23,273 nucleotides of DNA from NCBI GenBank assembly GCA_943372555.1, contig CALRZB010000013.1, forward strand, positions 1 through 23,273, written 5' to 3'. Every line of letters begins with the position of its first letter. Position 1 is the first letter of the stretch. The translations under genes and the position numbers were made by a program. The notes beneath the pieces were generated by a model, which saw only the letters and a list, made by a program, of their open reading frames with translations, was not told the DNA's origin and made no database searches. This stretch comes from JAIXWP01 sp943372555. Lineage in GTDB: Bacteria > Bacteroidota > Bacteroidia > Flavobacteriales_D > Sanyastnellaceae. Of the stretch, positions 1 to 8,500 are shown in pieces.

Positions 1-301
1 CATCTCCACTTGAAGACAATCCGATACCAGAGCCAGAGTAAGTTCCCACTTGAACACCGGCATCGATACCCCAGAAAGTGCGGAAATCTGTTGCAAATGT
101 TGCTGATCCAGACTCACCGAAAATTACACTTTCGCCAGAAGCAATAGAAGTAATACCATTAAGTGCTAATGAAGTGGCAAAGCTGAAAGAACCATCGTCG
201 ATTTTGAAACCAGTAATAGTGGCAGTAGCAGAACCAAGATTGGTAATTTCAATCCAGTCAGCAGTTCCACCAGAAGACATAGCTTCTGTGATTCTAAGAA
301 T
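1..301 (-). repeat. Lamin-tail domain direct repeat, downstream copy (partial)
   Basis: This stretch encodes residues 298-397 of the leftmost gene and repeats 826-1126 at an offset of exactly 825 bp. It is similar at DNA level: over the 65 bases from 72, only five differ from the 65 bases from 897. The copy is cut by the window edge. The close match suggests recent duplication or gene conversion of the domain. Confidence 0.8.
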
Positions 302-1192
302 AACACAAGCTTCGTCAATGTTGGTATCACAGTTGTCGTCAGCTGCGTTGTTGCAAATTTCAAAAGCTCCTGGATTCGTTGAATTTACTGAATCATTGCA
401 GTCAGTGCTATTTGCAACATAGCCCACAGGTGCTGTGCACTGTGAAACTGAGATTGAAGCATTACCATAAGTATCACCGTCTAAATCAGCATACCATGTA
501 GTAGCATATGTGCAAGAACCATCATCGGTAGTAGCATTCGAATCGTAGTTACAAGCAAGCGCATCAATGCAACCTTCTAAGGTAACGATTGTGCGTGTAT
601 TCGTGCTTGGAGAACCTGTGTTAGCAGCAACGTTAGCACTTGTAAATGTAACTTGACCAGCATTAGTTCCTAAAGAGCTCAAAAGTCCAACGTTCAAAGC
701 GCCTACGTTATTTGTATCGAATGAGCCATCAGCGTTGTATCCCCAGTAGAATGAAGAACCTGCAGTAGCTGCTCCAAATGATACACGCGTAATCTCAGTG
801 CCCGTTCCATTAAAAAGAATTGCACCATCTCCACTAGAAGACAATCCAATTCCTGAACCTGAGTAAGTACCTACTTGAACTGAAGAGGCGATGCCCCAGA
901 AAGTGCGGAAATCAGTTGCAAAAGTTGCAGATCCAGATTCACCAAAAATTACACTTTCGCCGGCGGCGATTGATGTAATTCCATTCAAGGCTAAAGAAGC
1001 GGCGGAGGAAAACGAACCGTCGTCCAATTTATAACCAGTGATATCTGCATTGGCGTTTCCAATATTGGAAATCTCAACCCAGTCAGCAGTTCCTCCAGAT
1101 GACATTACTTCTGTAATGCGAAGAACCGCTTGAGCGCTCGATATTGTGCATATTGCGAATATCGAAACGAAAAGTAAAGCGAACTTTTTCAT
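1..1192 (-). CDS. Secreted lamin-tail/MopE-type repeat protein, N-terminal part
   Basis: The open frame starts at an ATG (1192-1190) and stays open for 397 codons to the left edge, so the C-terminus is missing. Residues 1-21 are a signal peptide (MKKFALLFVSIFAICTISSA, then QA). Residues 23 to about 190 resemble a lamin-tail domain (LRITEVMSSGGTADWVEI, then GESVIFGES and FRTFWG). Residues 207-228 form a Cys-rich GCIDALACNYD module common in marine Flavobacteriales proteins. Residues 233-296 match a MopE-like metal-binding motif (YADLDGDTYG, TDCND, NPGAFEICNNAADDNCD). A second lamin-tail copy begins at residue 298. The architecture suits a cell-surface or secreted adhesin-like protein, probably exported by T9SS, but the sorting domain would lie outside the window. 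Function is not known. It is divergent from the polysaccharide operon, with 258 bp between the two. Confidence 0.85.
   Translation of the reverse strand, partial: MKKFALLFVSIFAICTISSAQAVLRITEVMSSGGTADWVEISNIGNANADITGYKLDDGSFSSAASLALNGITSIAAGESVIFGESGSATFATDFRTFWGIASSVQVGTYSGSGIGLSSSGDGAILFNGTGTEITRVSFGAATAGSSFYWGYNADGSFDTNNVGALNVGLLSSLGTNAGQVTFTSANVAANTGSPSTNTRTIVTLEGCIDALACNYDSNATTDDGSCTYATTWYADLDGDTYGNASISVSQCTAPVGYVANSTDCNDSVNSTNPGAFEICNNAADDNCDTNIDEACVILRITEAMSSGGTADWIEITNLGSATATITGFKIDDGSFSFATSLALNGITSIASGESVIFGESGSATFATDFRTFWGIDAGVQVGTYSGSGIGLSSSGD
826..1126 (-). repeat. Lamin-tail domain direct repeat, upstream copy
   Basis: This encodes residues 23-122 of the leftmost gene and pairs with 1-301, in the same orientation and 825 bp apart. 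The shared protein blocks include LRITE, MSSGGTADW, GESVIFGESGSATFATDFRT and QVGTYSGSGIGLSSSGD. Most differences are at third codon positions, so the domain is under protein-level constraint. Confidence 0.8.
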
Positions 1193-1450
1193 TTTTGAAT
1201 TTGATAGATAATTAAGGACAACAAAGGAAACAGTCCACCCATCAAACGAAACAAGCTTTAGGTTAAGAGTATAAAAAGTTCAATCGTAAATTGTTATAGC
1301 ACGGTTACGTTATTGGGTAAAAAAATAAACAATAGAGTAAAAAAGACTTATTTCACACTATACTGAATTAACAATTTCTTAATTTTCACTAGGTAGATAA
1401 CAAAACACTAAAGAAGCTACTTTACGTCCTCAAATTTATCGAAAATAATC
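1193..1450. other. Divergent intergenic region upstream of the polysaccharide operon
   Basis: This AT-rich spacer lies between the divergent leftmost gene and the acyltransferase. It must hold the main promoter of the twelve-gene operon. The best plus-strand -7 candidate is TAATTTTC at 1380-1387, which differs from TAnnTTTG only in the last base and has no clear -33 TTG. I see no hairpin terminator, RNA gene or convincing riboswitch in it. Confidence 0.5.
1222..1254 (-). promoter_or_regulatory. Possible Bacteroidota promoter for the leftmost gene
   Basis: On the minus strand, TTCCTTTG (1229-1222) matches the TAnnTTTG -7 box at seven of eight positions. A TTG at 1254-1252 lies 22 bp upstream as a possible -33 element. 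The box is about 30 nt from the start codon, a normal leader length. One mismatch and AT-rich surroundings keep this tentative. Confidence 0.3.
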
Positions 1451-2893
1451 ATGCTCTTTAACAGCGTAAATTTCCTTATTTTTTTCCCTGTCGTTACCGC
1501 GCTGTACTTCATACTTGAGCACAAATTTCGATGGATACTTTTGCTTCTTGCAAGTTGCTATTTCTACATGAGTTTTGTTCCTGAGTATATAATTATACTT
1601 TTTGTAACTATTGGAATTGATTATGCTGCCGGAATTCTTATCGATCAAAATCAAGGGCGAAGAAGGAAATTATTTCTTATTGCGTCGATTGTTGCAAACG
1701 TCGGGATCTTATGCATTTTTAAGTACTATAATTTCTTCGTTGGTTCGTTCAATGAGATTCTACCAGAGCAATCTGCAATGCGTTTGCCTCTTCTGCAGAT
1801 TCTTCTCCCAATAGGCTTGTCATTTCATACGTTTCAGTCGATGAGTTATACCATTGAGGTATACCGTGGGCACACTAAACCAGAAATGAATTTGGGAATA
1901 TTCTCTTTGTACGTGTTGTTTTATCCTCAATTAGTAGCGGGCCCGATTGAACGTCCTCAAAATTTACTGAAACAATTTCATACTAGAAAATACTTTGACG
2001 TTGAGCGCGTCAAGAGCGGATTATGGCTGATGCTTATCGGTTTTTTTAAGAAAGTAGTTATTGCAGATCGATTGGCCAGCTTTGTGAACATTGTTTATAA
2101 CGACCCGCAATCTTACTCAGGTTTACCTGTAATCGTAGCGATTCTCTTCTTTGCCATTCAGATCTATTGCGACTTCTCTGGATATACTGACATTGCCCGC
2201 GGAGCAGCGCGCATCATGGGATTCGAATTGATGGTCAATTTTAAGCAACCTTATTTTGCAAAATCACTTTCTGAATTTTGGAGTCGCTGGCACATCTCAC
2301 TTTCGACTTGGTTTAGAGATTATCTATACATCCCATTAGGTGGTAATAAGTTTGGAAAATTCAAGACTATGCGTAATCTCTTTCTCGTTTTTCTTATTAG
2401 TGGATTGTGGCATGGCGCATCATGGACATTCATAGTGTGGGGAGCAATGCATGGTATTTATTCTGTTATTGAAAGATCTTGGATGAAAAGCAATTATTAC
2501 ATCGCACATTTCAAAGAAAAAAAATATGCGAGTTTCACCGGTTGGATTTTCACTATGGTATTCGTTTGCATAGCTTGGATTTTCTTCCGAGCAACTTCCT
2601 TCACTAATGCTAAAGAAATCTTCTTATCCGCATGGAAGGGCATTTTAAACCTAAACAATTTCGCTATACAATTTAGAGGAATCGGATGGAAACCGAGTGA
2701 TTTGATACTTTCTTTTTTACTGATCATTCTCCTTTTCATGTTCGACTTCTTCAGTTTGAAAAAAAGTGTATTTGTAAGAATCAGATCACTCCCATTGCCC
2801 GTAAGATGGGCCTTCTACTACGCTATCCTCTTTGTGATTTTATTCTATGCTTCAACAGATAGCGCTCAAAACTTCATATACTTTCAATTCTGA
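1451..2893 (+). CDS. MBOAT-family O-acyltransferase (AlgI-like)
   Basis: This 480-residue polytopic membrane protein is an AlgI/DltB/PatA-type membrane-bound O-acyltransferase, expected to pass acetyl groups from a cytoplasmic donor across the inner membrane for transfer to an extracellular polysaccharide. Family marks are FHTFQSMSYTIEVYRG (125-140), YPQLVAGPIERP (158-169), YCDFSGYTDIARG (239-251), FWSRWHISLSTWFRDYLYIP (276-295) and GLWHGASW (318-325). His321 in the last block is at the position of the invariant MBOAT active-site histidine, and His281 is the second conserved one. Length and roughly eleven or more hydrophobic segments fit the family. It is the first gene of the operon, and its stop overlaps the next start by one base (TGATG), so it is translationally coupled to the SGNH-like partner. 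Acetyl as the acyl group is inferred from the family. Confidence 0.93.
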   Translation: MLFNSVNFLIFFPVVTALYFILEHKFRWILLLLASCYFYMSFVPEYIIILFVTIGIDYAAGILIDQNQGRRRKLFLIASIVANVGILCIFKYYNFFVGSFNEILPEQSAMRLPLLQILLPIGLSFHTFQSMSYTIEVYRGHTKPEMNLGIFSLYVLFYPQLVAGPIERPQNLLKQFHTRKYFDVERVKSGLWLMLIGFFKKVVIADRLASFVNIVYNDPQSYSGLPVIVAILFFAIQIYCDFSGYTDIARGAARIMGFELMVNFKQPYFAKSLSEFWSRWHISLSTWFRDYLYIPLGGNKFGKFKTMRNLFLVFLISGLWHGASWTFIVWGAMHGIYSVIERSWMKSNYYIAHFKEKKYASFTGWIFTMVFVCIAWIFFRATSFTNAKEIFLSAWKGILNLNNFAIQFRGIGWKPSDLILSFLLIILLFMFDFFSLKKSVFVRIRSLPLPVRWAFYYAILFVILFYASTDSAQNFIYFQF

Positions 2894-3831
2894 TGGTAAA
2901 CAAATTTTTCTATCGCGCCATCATTTTCATTAGCCCAATAATTGCATGGGTAGTTTTTGTGTATGTATCAGATCCATTCAACTATTTTGGAGCAAACAAC
3001 AATCTTGAAGCTAAAAATGAAAAAGTAAAAAAGGTAAATAGTCTGCTTTTCAACATGGTGGATTTTGACCATAAAAAATCACCTGTCGTGTTTATTGGTG
3101 ACTCAAGAATTAAAGCATTGAGCGTTGAGCAGTATTCTTCCGAAACGGGGAAAAGCGCCTTTAACTTTCATTCCAACGCAGCAAAATTAAATGAGATAAT
3201 AGACATGTTTTGGTTTGTCGATAGCACCACAAAGCTTGAACACGTCTATCTAGGATTAAACTTCAACCAGTTCAACGAGTTCGCATACTCCAATAGAGTG
3301 GAATCTTGTGAAAACATAATTAATAACCCATTCAGCTATATCTTCAATCGCTCAGTTGCAGAGGCTTGTTTTATATATTATGACCTTAAAAAACCCGATG
3401 AAAAATCGCCAAATATGACGCAAGAAGAATTTTGGAACTACAATATCCAAGAAAAATCCAAGCACTATTATGGCAAATACCAATTCCCTCAACAATCATT
3501 TGACGAGCTGCAAAAGATAGCTGCGCACTGCGCCTCGCTTAACATTAAGTTAACGTTTATTATAGTTCCGCATTACATTGAAATGCAGCAAAAAGTGACT
3601 GAATTTGGCTTGGATAAAGAGCTTAGAACTTTCCAAGAGAAAATTTCTAGTCTTGCTGAAACCATTAACTATGACTATGATTGCGCTATAAACCGCGACA
3701 AATCAAATTTTGGTGACCCAATACACTATAATGAGTATATTGGCGCGCTCATAGTCAAGGAACTTTGTTCTGGTATTTTTAAGTACGGCCAACCGATACA
3801 GATGCTTCAACAAGTTCCTGACGAAAAGTAA
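2893..3831 (+). CDS. SGNH-like membrane-anchored acetyltransfer partner (AlgJ/AlgX-type role)
   Basis: A 312-residue protein with one N-terminal membrane segment (about 5-25), so the rest is predicted to be periplasmic. It has the two hallmark SGNH/GDSL blocks: FIGDSR at 67-72, with the nucleophile Ser71, and DPIHYNEY at 275-282, giving the Asp275/His278 part of the catalytic triad in DxxH form. Overall similarity to named families is weak, so the assignment rests on these motifs, the topology and the gene pairing. Proteins of this type (AlgJ/AlgX, PatB, DltD-like) take the acyl group exported by an MBOAT protein and place it on a sugar. The one-base overlap with the MBOAT gene supports a two-part O-acetylation module. 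A 62-nt gap follows, the largest inside the operon. Confidence 0.75.
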   Translation: MVNKFFYRAIIFISPIIAWVVFVYVSDPFNYFGANNNLEAKNEKVKKVNSLLFNMVDFDHKKSPVVFIGDSRIKALSVEQYSSETGKSAFNFHSNAAKLNEIIDMFWFVDSTTKLEHVYLGLNFNQFNEFAYSNRVESCENIINNPFSYIFNRSVAEACFIYYDLKKPDEKSPNMTQEEFWNYNIQEKSKHYYGKYQFPQQSFDELQKIAAHCASLNIKLTFIIVPHYIEMQQKVTEFGLDKELRTFQEKISSLAETINYDYDCAINRDKSNFGDPIHYNEYIGALIVKELCSGIFKYGQPIQMLQQVPDEK

Positions 3832-3893
3832 TCTAACATTAACAATGCTCTGAAAAAGTATTAAGTTCTTTGCACTGCATATTCATATAGACC

Positions 3894-5324
3894 ATGAAAC
3901 AAAGTTTACTCTTCTTATCTCTGCTTGTTGCAATCTCTAACAACAGCTTTTCTCAAACAAGCAACGAATCTTCACCGAAAGGCATCAAAGTCGAAGCTGG
4001 ACTTTCCATTGGAACAAGCCTAAGTTTTGGTGACGTAAAAGATTATAATGCCTTGCCTCCATTAGACAAAGCCGATGAGAACTTCAGAAGAGGTGAACAA
4101 TTCTTTATTCAATCTCCAAACTTATTCAAGTCACTTGGTTTAAGAGCTACATTCCAAGAAGGTGGATTAAAAGGTCGTAGACTCAATGAAAATGATGAAA
4201 CTGTTTACTTCCAAACTGAGCAATTCAATGCAGGTGTTGGACTTTTGTTGCCAAGCACTTTGATAATTGACAAACACAAAACATCTAAATTCAAATTTGA
4301 TCTTTCACTTGGAATAGGCATAGTTTCTTTTAGATCATACTCTTATCTCCTAAAAGATGGCCCAAGATTACCGATAGATATCTACGGATATACTAGCACA
4401 ACAAGTCTAAACCTAAATGGATTTGAGAGAACCGAATTACAAAAATCTGATCGCGTTATAGACTTAGCCTTCCCAATGAACTTAAATCTTTATTATGCAT
4501 TCAACAATAGATTAAGTTTATTGATGACTATGCAAAGACTTTATGTTACCAACGACAATTTGGATGCTAGTGCGTTGACTTCATTTGACAACGACCGCTT
4601 TCTCTACATCGGATTAGGTCTTAAATATTCATTGCCAAGCGCTATGAAAACGAAATTCCAAGCTCCTAACTTCAAATACTTCTTCAAAGGCACTTCCCTA
4701 AGCATTAGCGGCGGAGCAAGCATATTCAAAGGAGATATCGCTTCTTATAAAGTTTTCCCTGGTTTGAAAGATATGTCAAAGAGCATTGGAACAAATGCTA
4801 GCTTATCTTTTGACGTACCTTTTGGAAAAACCCTTGGATTGCGTATTATCGGGACTTACGGAACCCTCACGGGAGAAAAAGAACTTCAATATACCGAAAC
4901 ACAAAACTTGAAGTTTGACGCTGATTATACACAAGCATCTGTGCTTCTGCGTGTAACAGCGAGAGGCTCAAAAACAAGATCTGCAGCGTTGAAAAAAGTA
5001 AACCTTAGTTTCTTTGCAGGATACGGCAAAAGCTTTTTCAAGAGTCAATCGATGTACACTCCATCCAATGAAATTCTTAATGAATTTGGTTTCGATGAAA
5101 ACGGTGCAGTTCAATTGACTAGTTGCAACGTTATTCCTTACGGCGCTGAGCTTTCTTATTCAATCAACAATAAACTGGCACTGTTTGCATCTGGAATGAT
5201 CAACAATACGCTTACAGACCGCATGGATTCGTTTGTAAAAAACAATTCGAGAGATGACAAAAATTACAATCTGAATCTCGGTTTAACATTCTTCTTGAAA
5301 ACCGACGCTGAAGAGTTGCCATAA
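3894..5324 (+). CDS. Outer-membrane beta-barrel protein with internal duplication
   Basis: A 476-residue protein with a signal peptide (about 1-20, SFSQ) and many alternating-residue amphipathic strands typical of an outer-membrane barrel. Two homologous halves are visible, about residues 30-246 and 266-468. Matching blocks include SLGLRATFQEGGLKG (80-94) with TLGLRIIGTYGTLTG (313-327), KFKFDLSLGIGIVSF (132-146) with KKVNLSFFAGYGKSF (367-381), and MNLNLYYAFNNRLSLL (195-210) with YGAELSYSINNKLALF (416-431). Each half carries about eight strands. I do not recognise a named family, and no OmpA-like domain follows. Its place between the acetylation pair and the flippase suggests a role in polymer passage or attachment at the outer membrane; this is inference. 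The 62-nt upstream gap contains TTCTTTG near 3865, only a poor -7 match, so a separate promoter is possible but not shown. Confidence 0.75.
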   Translation: MKQSLLFLSLLVAISNNSFSQTSNESSPKGIKVEAGLSIGTSLSFGDVKDYNALPPLDKADENFRRGEQFFIQSPNLFKSLGLRATFQEGGLKGRRLNENDETVYFQTEQFNAGVGLLLPSTLIIDKHKTSKFKFDLSLGIGIVSFRSYSYLLKDGPRLPIDIYGYTSTTSLNLNGFERTELQKSDRVIDLAFPMNLNLYYAFNNRLSLLMTMQRLYVTNDNLDASALTSFDNDRFLYIGLGLKYSLPSAMKTKFQAPNFKYFFKGTSLSISGGASIFKGDIASYKVFPGLKDMSKSIGTNASLSFDVPFGKTLGLRIIGTYGTLTGEKELQYTETQNLKFDADYTQASVLLRVTARGSKTRSAALKKVNLSFFAGYGKSFFKSQSMYTPSNEILNEFGFDENGAVQLTSCNVIPYGAELSYSINNKLALFASGMINNTLTDRMDSFVKNNSRDDKNYNLNLGLTFFLKTDAEELP

Positions 5325-5326
5325 TC

Positions 5327-6664
5327 GTGAAATCCAAGGCCAAGGCATTCCTATCAAATACCGACGTAGTTGAACTGCTGAAAAGATCCGGCTTGTCTCT
5401 ATCTATGCGGCTTGTTGGAGTGGCCTTCACCTATTTGCTGGCTGTTTTCTTTATCAAAAAGTTCGGAATTGAGGAATGGGGAGCGTTTATGCTTTGTTTT
5501 ACCATTTTTCAAATCTCGCTACTATTCTCAAGATTGGGTGTTGACAAGCACTTCATGATTCATACTTCGAAAGTGAAATCTGGAAATGCTAAATTCAACA
5601 TCACAGATCTCTATAAAAAAAGTAGAAACATACTTGTGGTCTCTGGTCTTCTTGTTGTCGGATTAATATTAGTTCTATCCGATTCTCTATCAAACCTATT
5701 CTTCCAAAATGAAGAATACTCTTTCCAAATTAAGTTGATTGGACTTGCCATAATACCTGCTTCAACAATGATGCTCAACGCCGAGGGACTGCGAGCGATC
5801 AAACAAAATGTTTGGTATTCCTTTCTTGAAAAAGGAGGCTATTTCACTTTCACTTTTATTGCGCTCAGTATTTTGAGTGCGTTCTATGAAAACAGAACGA
5901 TTCAAATCATTAGTTTAATCGTTGCCACTCTATTGTTGTCCGCACTTAGTCATTTTCTTTGGAAGAAAAAAAGCCTAAACATATTCTCTGATTCAGGAGA
6001 AAACGAAAGTAGCTCTGACATTGTTAAAAATAGCCTGCCCTTATTGCTCTCTGGATCTGGGTTTCTTCTGATGTCGTGGATAGACGTAATAGCATTAGGC
6101 ATTTTTGAAAACAGTGAATCCGTTGGAGCTTTCAATATTGCAGCGCGTATAGCATCCATCAATAGTCTTGTCCTTGTCGCTATCAATACAGTGAATGGTC
6201 CTAAAATAGCTTCACTTATTTCGAAAAACGAGCCGATGAAACTTCAGGCGTACATCAAAAACTCGAATTTCATCACAGGCATTATTGGTTTACCTATTCT
6301 AGTAATCATATTCATTTTCCCTTCGTTTCTTATATCAATTTTTGATTCCAAGCTTGTATCCCCTGTGCTCATTGCAAGTTTGTTCATATTGGCTGTTGGC
6401 GAATTTACAAATGCGGTTTGTGGGTCCGTGGGCTTGCTACTTCAAACATCGAATAATCAAAAAGTCTTTCAGAATATCATACTTGTATCTGCTTGCATCA
6501 ACATTCTTCTAAGCCTGTTACTTATTCCGAAATTCGGTATACTTGGAGCTGCAATAGCAAATTCAGCAGCAACAATACTTTGGAATCTTGCCTCGGCTGT
6601 TGCAATAAAAAAGAAACTCGGATTTTCTATACTTCCTAATTTCAAAATCCAGGCTGCAAAATGA
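5327..6664 (+). CDS. Wzx-type polysaccharide flippase (MOP superfamily)
   Basis: A 445-residue integral membrane protein with about twelve to fourteen hydrophobic segments and the layout of oligosaccharide translocases. An N-terminal LSLSMRLVGVAFTYLLAVFF leads into KKFGIEEWGAF, the usual first-helix and loop pattern. A charged stretch near 210-230 separates two halves of six to seven helices. Its expected job is to flip the undecaprenyl-linked repeat unit from the cytoplasmic to the periplasmic face. The start chosen is a GTG at 5327, two bases after the previous stop; the next in-frame ATG would remove part of the first helix region, so GTG is preferred. The stop overlaps the next gene by four bases (ATGA). 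With the polymerase at 8500 it indicates a Wzx/Wzy-dependent pathway. The sugar specificity cannot be read from the sequence. Confidence 0.9.
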   Translation: MKSKAKAFLSNTDVVELLKRSGLSLSMRLVGVAFTYLLAVFFIKKFGIEEWGAFMLCFTIFQISLLFSRLGVDKHFMIHTSKVKSGNAKFNITDLYKKSRNILVVSGLLVVGLILVLSDSLSNLFFQNEEYSFQIKLIGLAIIPASTMMLNAEGLRAIKQNVWYSFLEKGGYFTFTFIALSILSAFYENRTIQIISLIVATLLLSALSHFLWKKKSLNIFSDSGENESSSDIVKNSLPLLLSGSGFLLMSWIDVIALGIFENSESVGAFNIAARIASINSLVLVAINTVNGPKIASLISKNEPMKLQAYIKNSNFITGIIGLPILVIIFIFPSFLISIFDSKLVSPVLIASLFILAVGEFTNAVCGSVGLLLQTSNNQKVFQNIILVSACINILLSLLLIPKFGILGAAIANSAATILWNLASAVAIKKKLGFSILPNFKIQAAK

Positions 6665-7584
6665 AAATCATCCACGGAAATAACGAGGTAGACCTTCCAG
6701 ACTTCTTGCTTGCAGGCAGCGCCAAATGCGGCACAACTACCATATTTCAATATCTACAAAGACAATCATCTGTATTCCTACCAGAACTTAAAGAGCCGTT
6801 CTATTTTAGTTTCGGAAATGAAAAACCAACCTACACAGATGCCAGATTCAATAGCAAAGTCATTTGGAAAACAGAGGAATATATAGCTCTCTTCAAAAAT
6901 GCAAAGACATCTCAACTCATCGGCGATGCTTCAACGAGCTATCTATATACTGCAGAAAAAACGATTCAAAATGTAAAATCACTTTACAAAGAAAAAGCGA
7001 GTGATTTAAAAATTATAGTAATACTCCGCAACCCTGCGGAAAGAGCCTTTAGTCACTACACACATCTTATTCGAAACGGCATTGAGAAACTTGAGTTTTC
7101 TGAAGCTATTACTCCTCAAAATATAGAACAGCGTTCGAAAGAAATGTGGGGATTCGATTATACTGGTTACGGTTTGTATGGTGCTCAAATGGAAGTTTTC
7201 AAAAATTTCTTCAAGCATATTCTAGTTCTAGATTATGAAGAACTCGCTCAACCAAATCTAATGATGGAGAAAATCTACACTTTTCTCGATATCAAGAATC
7301 CTGTAAAAGTTGAAGAAAAAATTGAAGCAAATCCATCTGGAGTTCCAAAGAGTAAATTTGTTACAGCACTAATACGAAGCAAACGTTTCAAGAAAATTAT
7401 AAAGCAAATCACTCCATCGAAAGCACTCCCGATTTTCCAAAAAATGAAAGACTCTTTGCTAAAAAAGTCAATCGTAAAACCGAAAATTTCGGAACAAGAC
7501 AATCATTATCTGCGTGAATTCTTTCGGAAGGACATTGAAAAACTCGAGCGAATATTGAACAAAAACTTCAATTCTTGGAAATAA
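6661..7584 (+). CDS. PAPS-dependent sulfotransferase, type A copy 1
   Basis: A 307-residue cytoplasmic enzyme of the Sulfotransfer_1 / heparan-sulfate sulfotransferase-like group, predicted to move sulfate from PAPS to a sugar hydroxyl or amine. The 5'-phosphosulfate-binding loop is LLAGSAKCGTTTIFQYL (16-32) with Lys22, followed by the typical KEPFYFS (44-50). The 3'-phosphate-binding motif is ILRNPAERAFSHY (121-133), with Arg123 and Ser131. The C-terminus, DIEKLERILNKNFNSWK, closely resembles that of the sulfotransferase at 12197, so the two form a paralogous pair. The start ATG overlaps the flippase stop by four bases. The acceptor is unknown; polysaccharide or its lipid-linked precursor is inferred from context. 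Confidence 0.9.
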   Translation: MKIIHGNNEVDLPDFLLAGSAKCGTTTIFQYLQRQSSVFLPELKEPFYFSFGNEKPTYTDARFNSKVIWKTEEYIALFKNAKTSQLIGDASTSYLYTAEKTIQNVKSLYKEKASDLKIIVILRNPAERAFSHYTHLIRNGIEKLEFSEAITPQNIEQRSKEMWGFDYTGYGLYGAQMEVFKNFFKHILVLDYEELAQPNLMMEKIYTFLDIKNPVKVEEKIEANPSGVPKSKFVTALIRSKRFKKIIKQITPSKALPIFQKMKDSLLKKSIVKPKISEQDNHYLREFFRKDIEKLERILNKNFNSWK

Positions 7585-7585
7585 A

Positions 7586-8500
7586 ATGGCTATAAAAATC
7601 CTCATTAATGGCTATTACAGAAGCGGCACAACGATGCTTTTTCACCAAGTGAATAATGCGCTGCCAGTTGATTCTGTAGGGTTCTACGAACCTTGCTATC
7701 CGCTGCTCGGATTAGTTGTGCGCAATGAGGATAGTACTAAAATCCAAAATCTCCACGGTTCGACACTTTGGAAATCATATCAAAATTTGGCTGAAGATGT
7801 TTTTGAAGACTTGTTAAGAAATCACCCAAATCCTGATAAAAAAGGTATTCAGAATGATCAAGCATTGATAGAATATTTAAACATCTATCACAACATGTCT
7901 AGTGATTCTTTTCTTCAAACAAACAGATATCATCTCTTCCTTTCTGTTATTAAAAGAGAGTTTCATCCAATTACTATTCATGTAATTCGACATCCATTAA
8001 ACGTTTTTGATTCTATCAAAAAAGCATACTCCGGCAATGCCACAGGAATCAAAGCCTTGATAAAAAAACTAAGAATGCTTGTCAATGTAGGCGACTTTTT
8101 TGGGAATAAAAGTGAGTTTGCTTATCTACTTCAAAGAACTGGAAAGCCTTCGTCGCTCTATCAAAACTGGAACTTAAAATATTTTTTTAAACCAACTTTC
8201 TTTGAGCGCATTATTGTCAATTGGACGATATCAAATTACGCTGCATTAAAGGCTATAGAAAAGAGCGGGGATAAATTGGTGATTTACGAAGAGCTGGTAT
8301 CAAAGCCTTCCGAAATATTCGCTGAACTTTCCGAAACTCTTGGTTTTACTGTTAATGCGCCTAGTCAAATTAAAAACACAAAAGAGGAAATTTCAAAAGA
8401 AGCATCTATCAAACTCCAGCATACACTTAGAAAATTCAATTTAGAATCTGAGTTTGAATATATCAAATCAAAAGTGGCACAAAGAGGCATTCAGTATTAA
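7586..8500 (+). CDS. Sulfotransferase-family protein, type B copy 1
   Basis: A 304-residue protein with a Sulfotransfer_3-type nucleotide-binding loop at the very N-terminus (ILINGYYRSGTTMLFHQV, 5-22) and a 3'-phosphate-binding-like block IHVIRHPLNVFDSIKKAY (131-148) containing Arg135 and Ser143. Between and after these lie YQNWNLKY and IVNWTISNYAALKAIE, the helical region usual in this group, then a VIYEELVSKPSEIFAEL block. It is much more divergent from the type A enzymes than they are from each other, and shares the RSGTTM loop with the gene at 11176. It starts one base after the preceding stop and its own stop overlaps the next start (TAATG). The substrate is not known; sulfation of the same polymer at a different position is inferred. 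Confidence 0.8.
   Translation: MAIKILINGYYRSGTTMLFHQVNNALPVDSVGFYEPCYPLLGLVVRNEDSTKIQNLHGSTLWKSYQNLAEDVFEDLLRNHPNPDKKGIQNDQALIEYLNIYHNMSSDSFLQTNRYHLFLSVIKREFHPITIHVIRHPLNVFDSIKKAYSGNATGIKALIKKLRMLVNVGDFFGNKSEFAYLLQRTGKPSSLYQNWNLKYFFKPTFFERIIVNWTISNYAALKAIEKSGDKLVIYEELVSKPSEIFAELSETLGFTVNAPSQIKNTKEEISKEASIKLQHTLRKFNLESEFEYIKSKVAQRGIQY

Noticed and set aside
78..422. Plus-strand open frame of 114 codons at the left edge
   Set aside because: It is antisense to the lamin-tail/MopE protein, whose translation has a signal peptide and recognisable domains; the plus frame shows no domain, and its composition mirrors the repeat.
1193..1450. RNA gene or riboswitch in the left intergenic region
   Set aside because: The spacer is AT-rich with no stable GC-rich stems, no cloverleaf and no recognisable conserved core.
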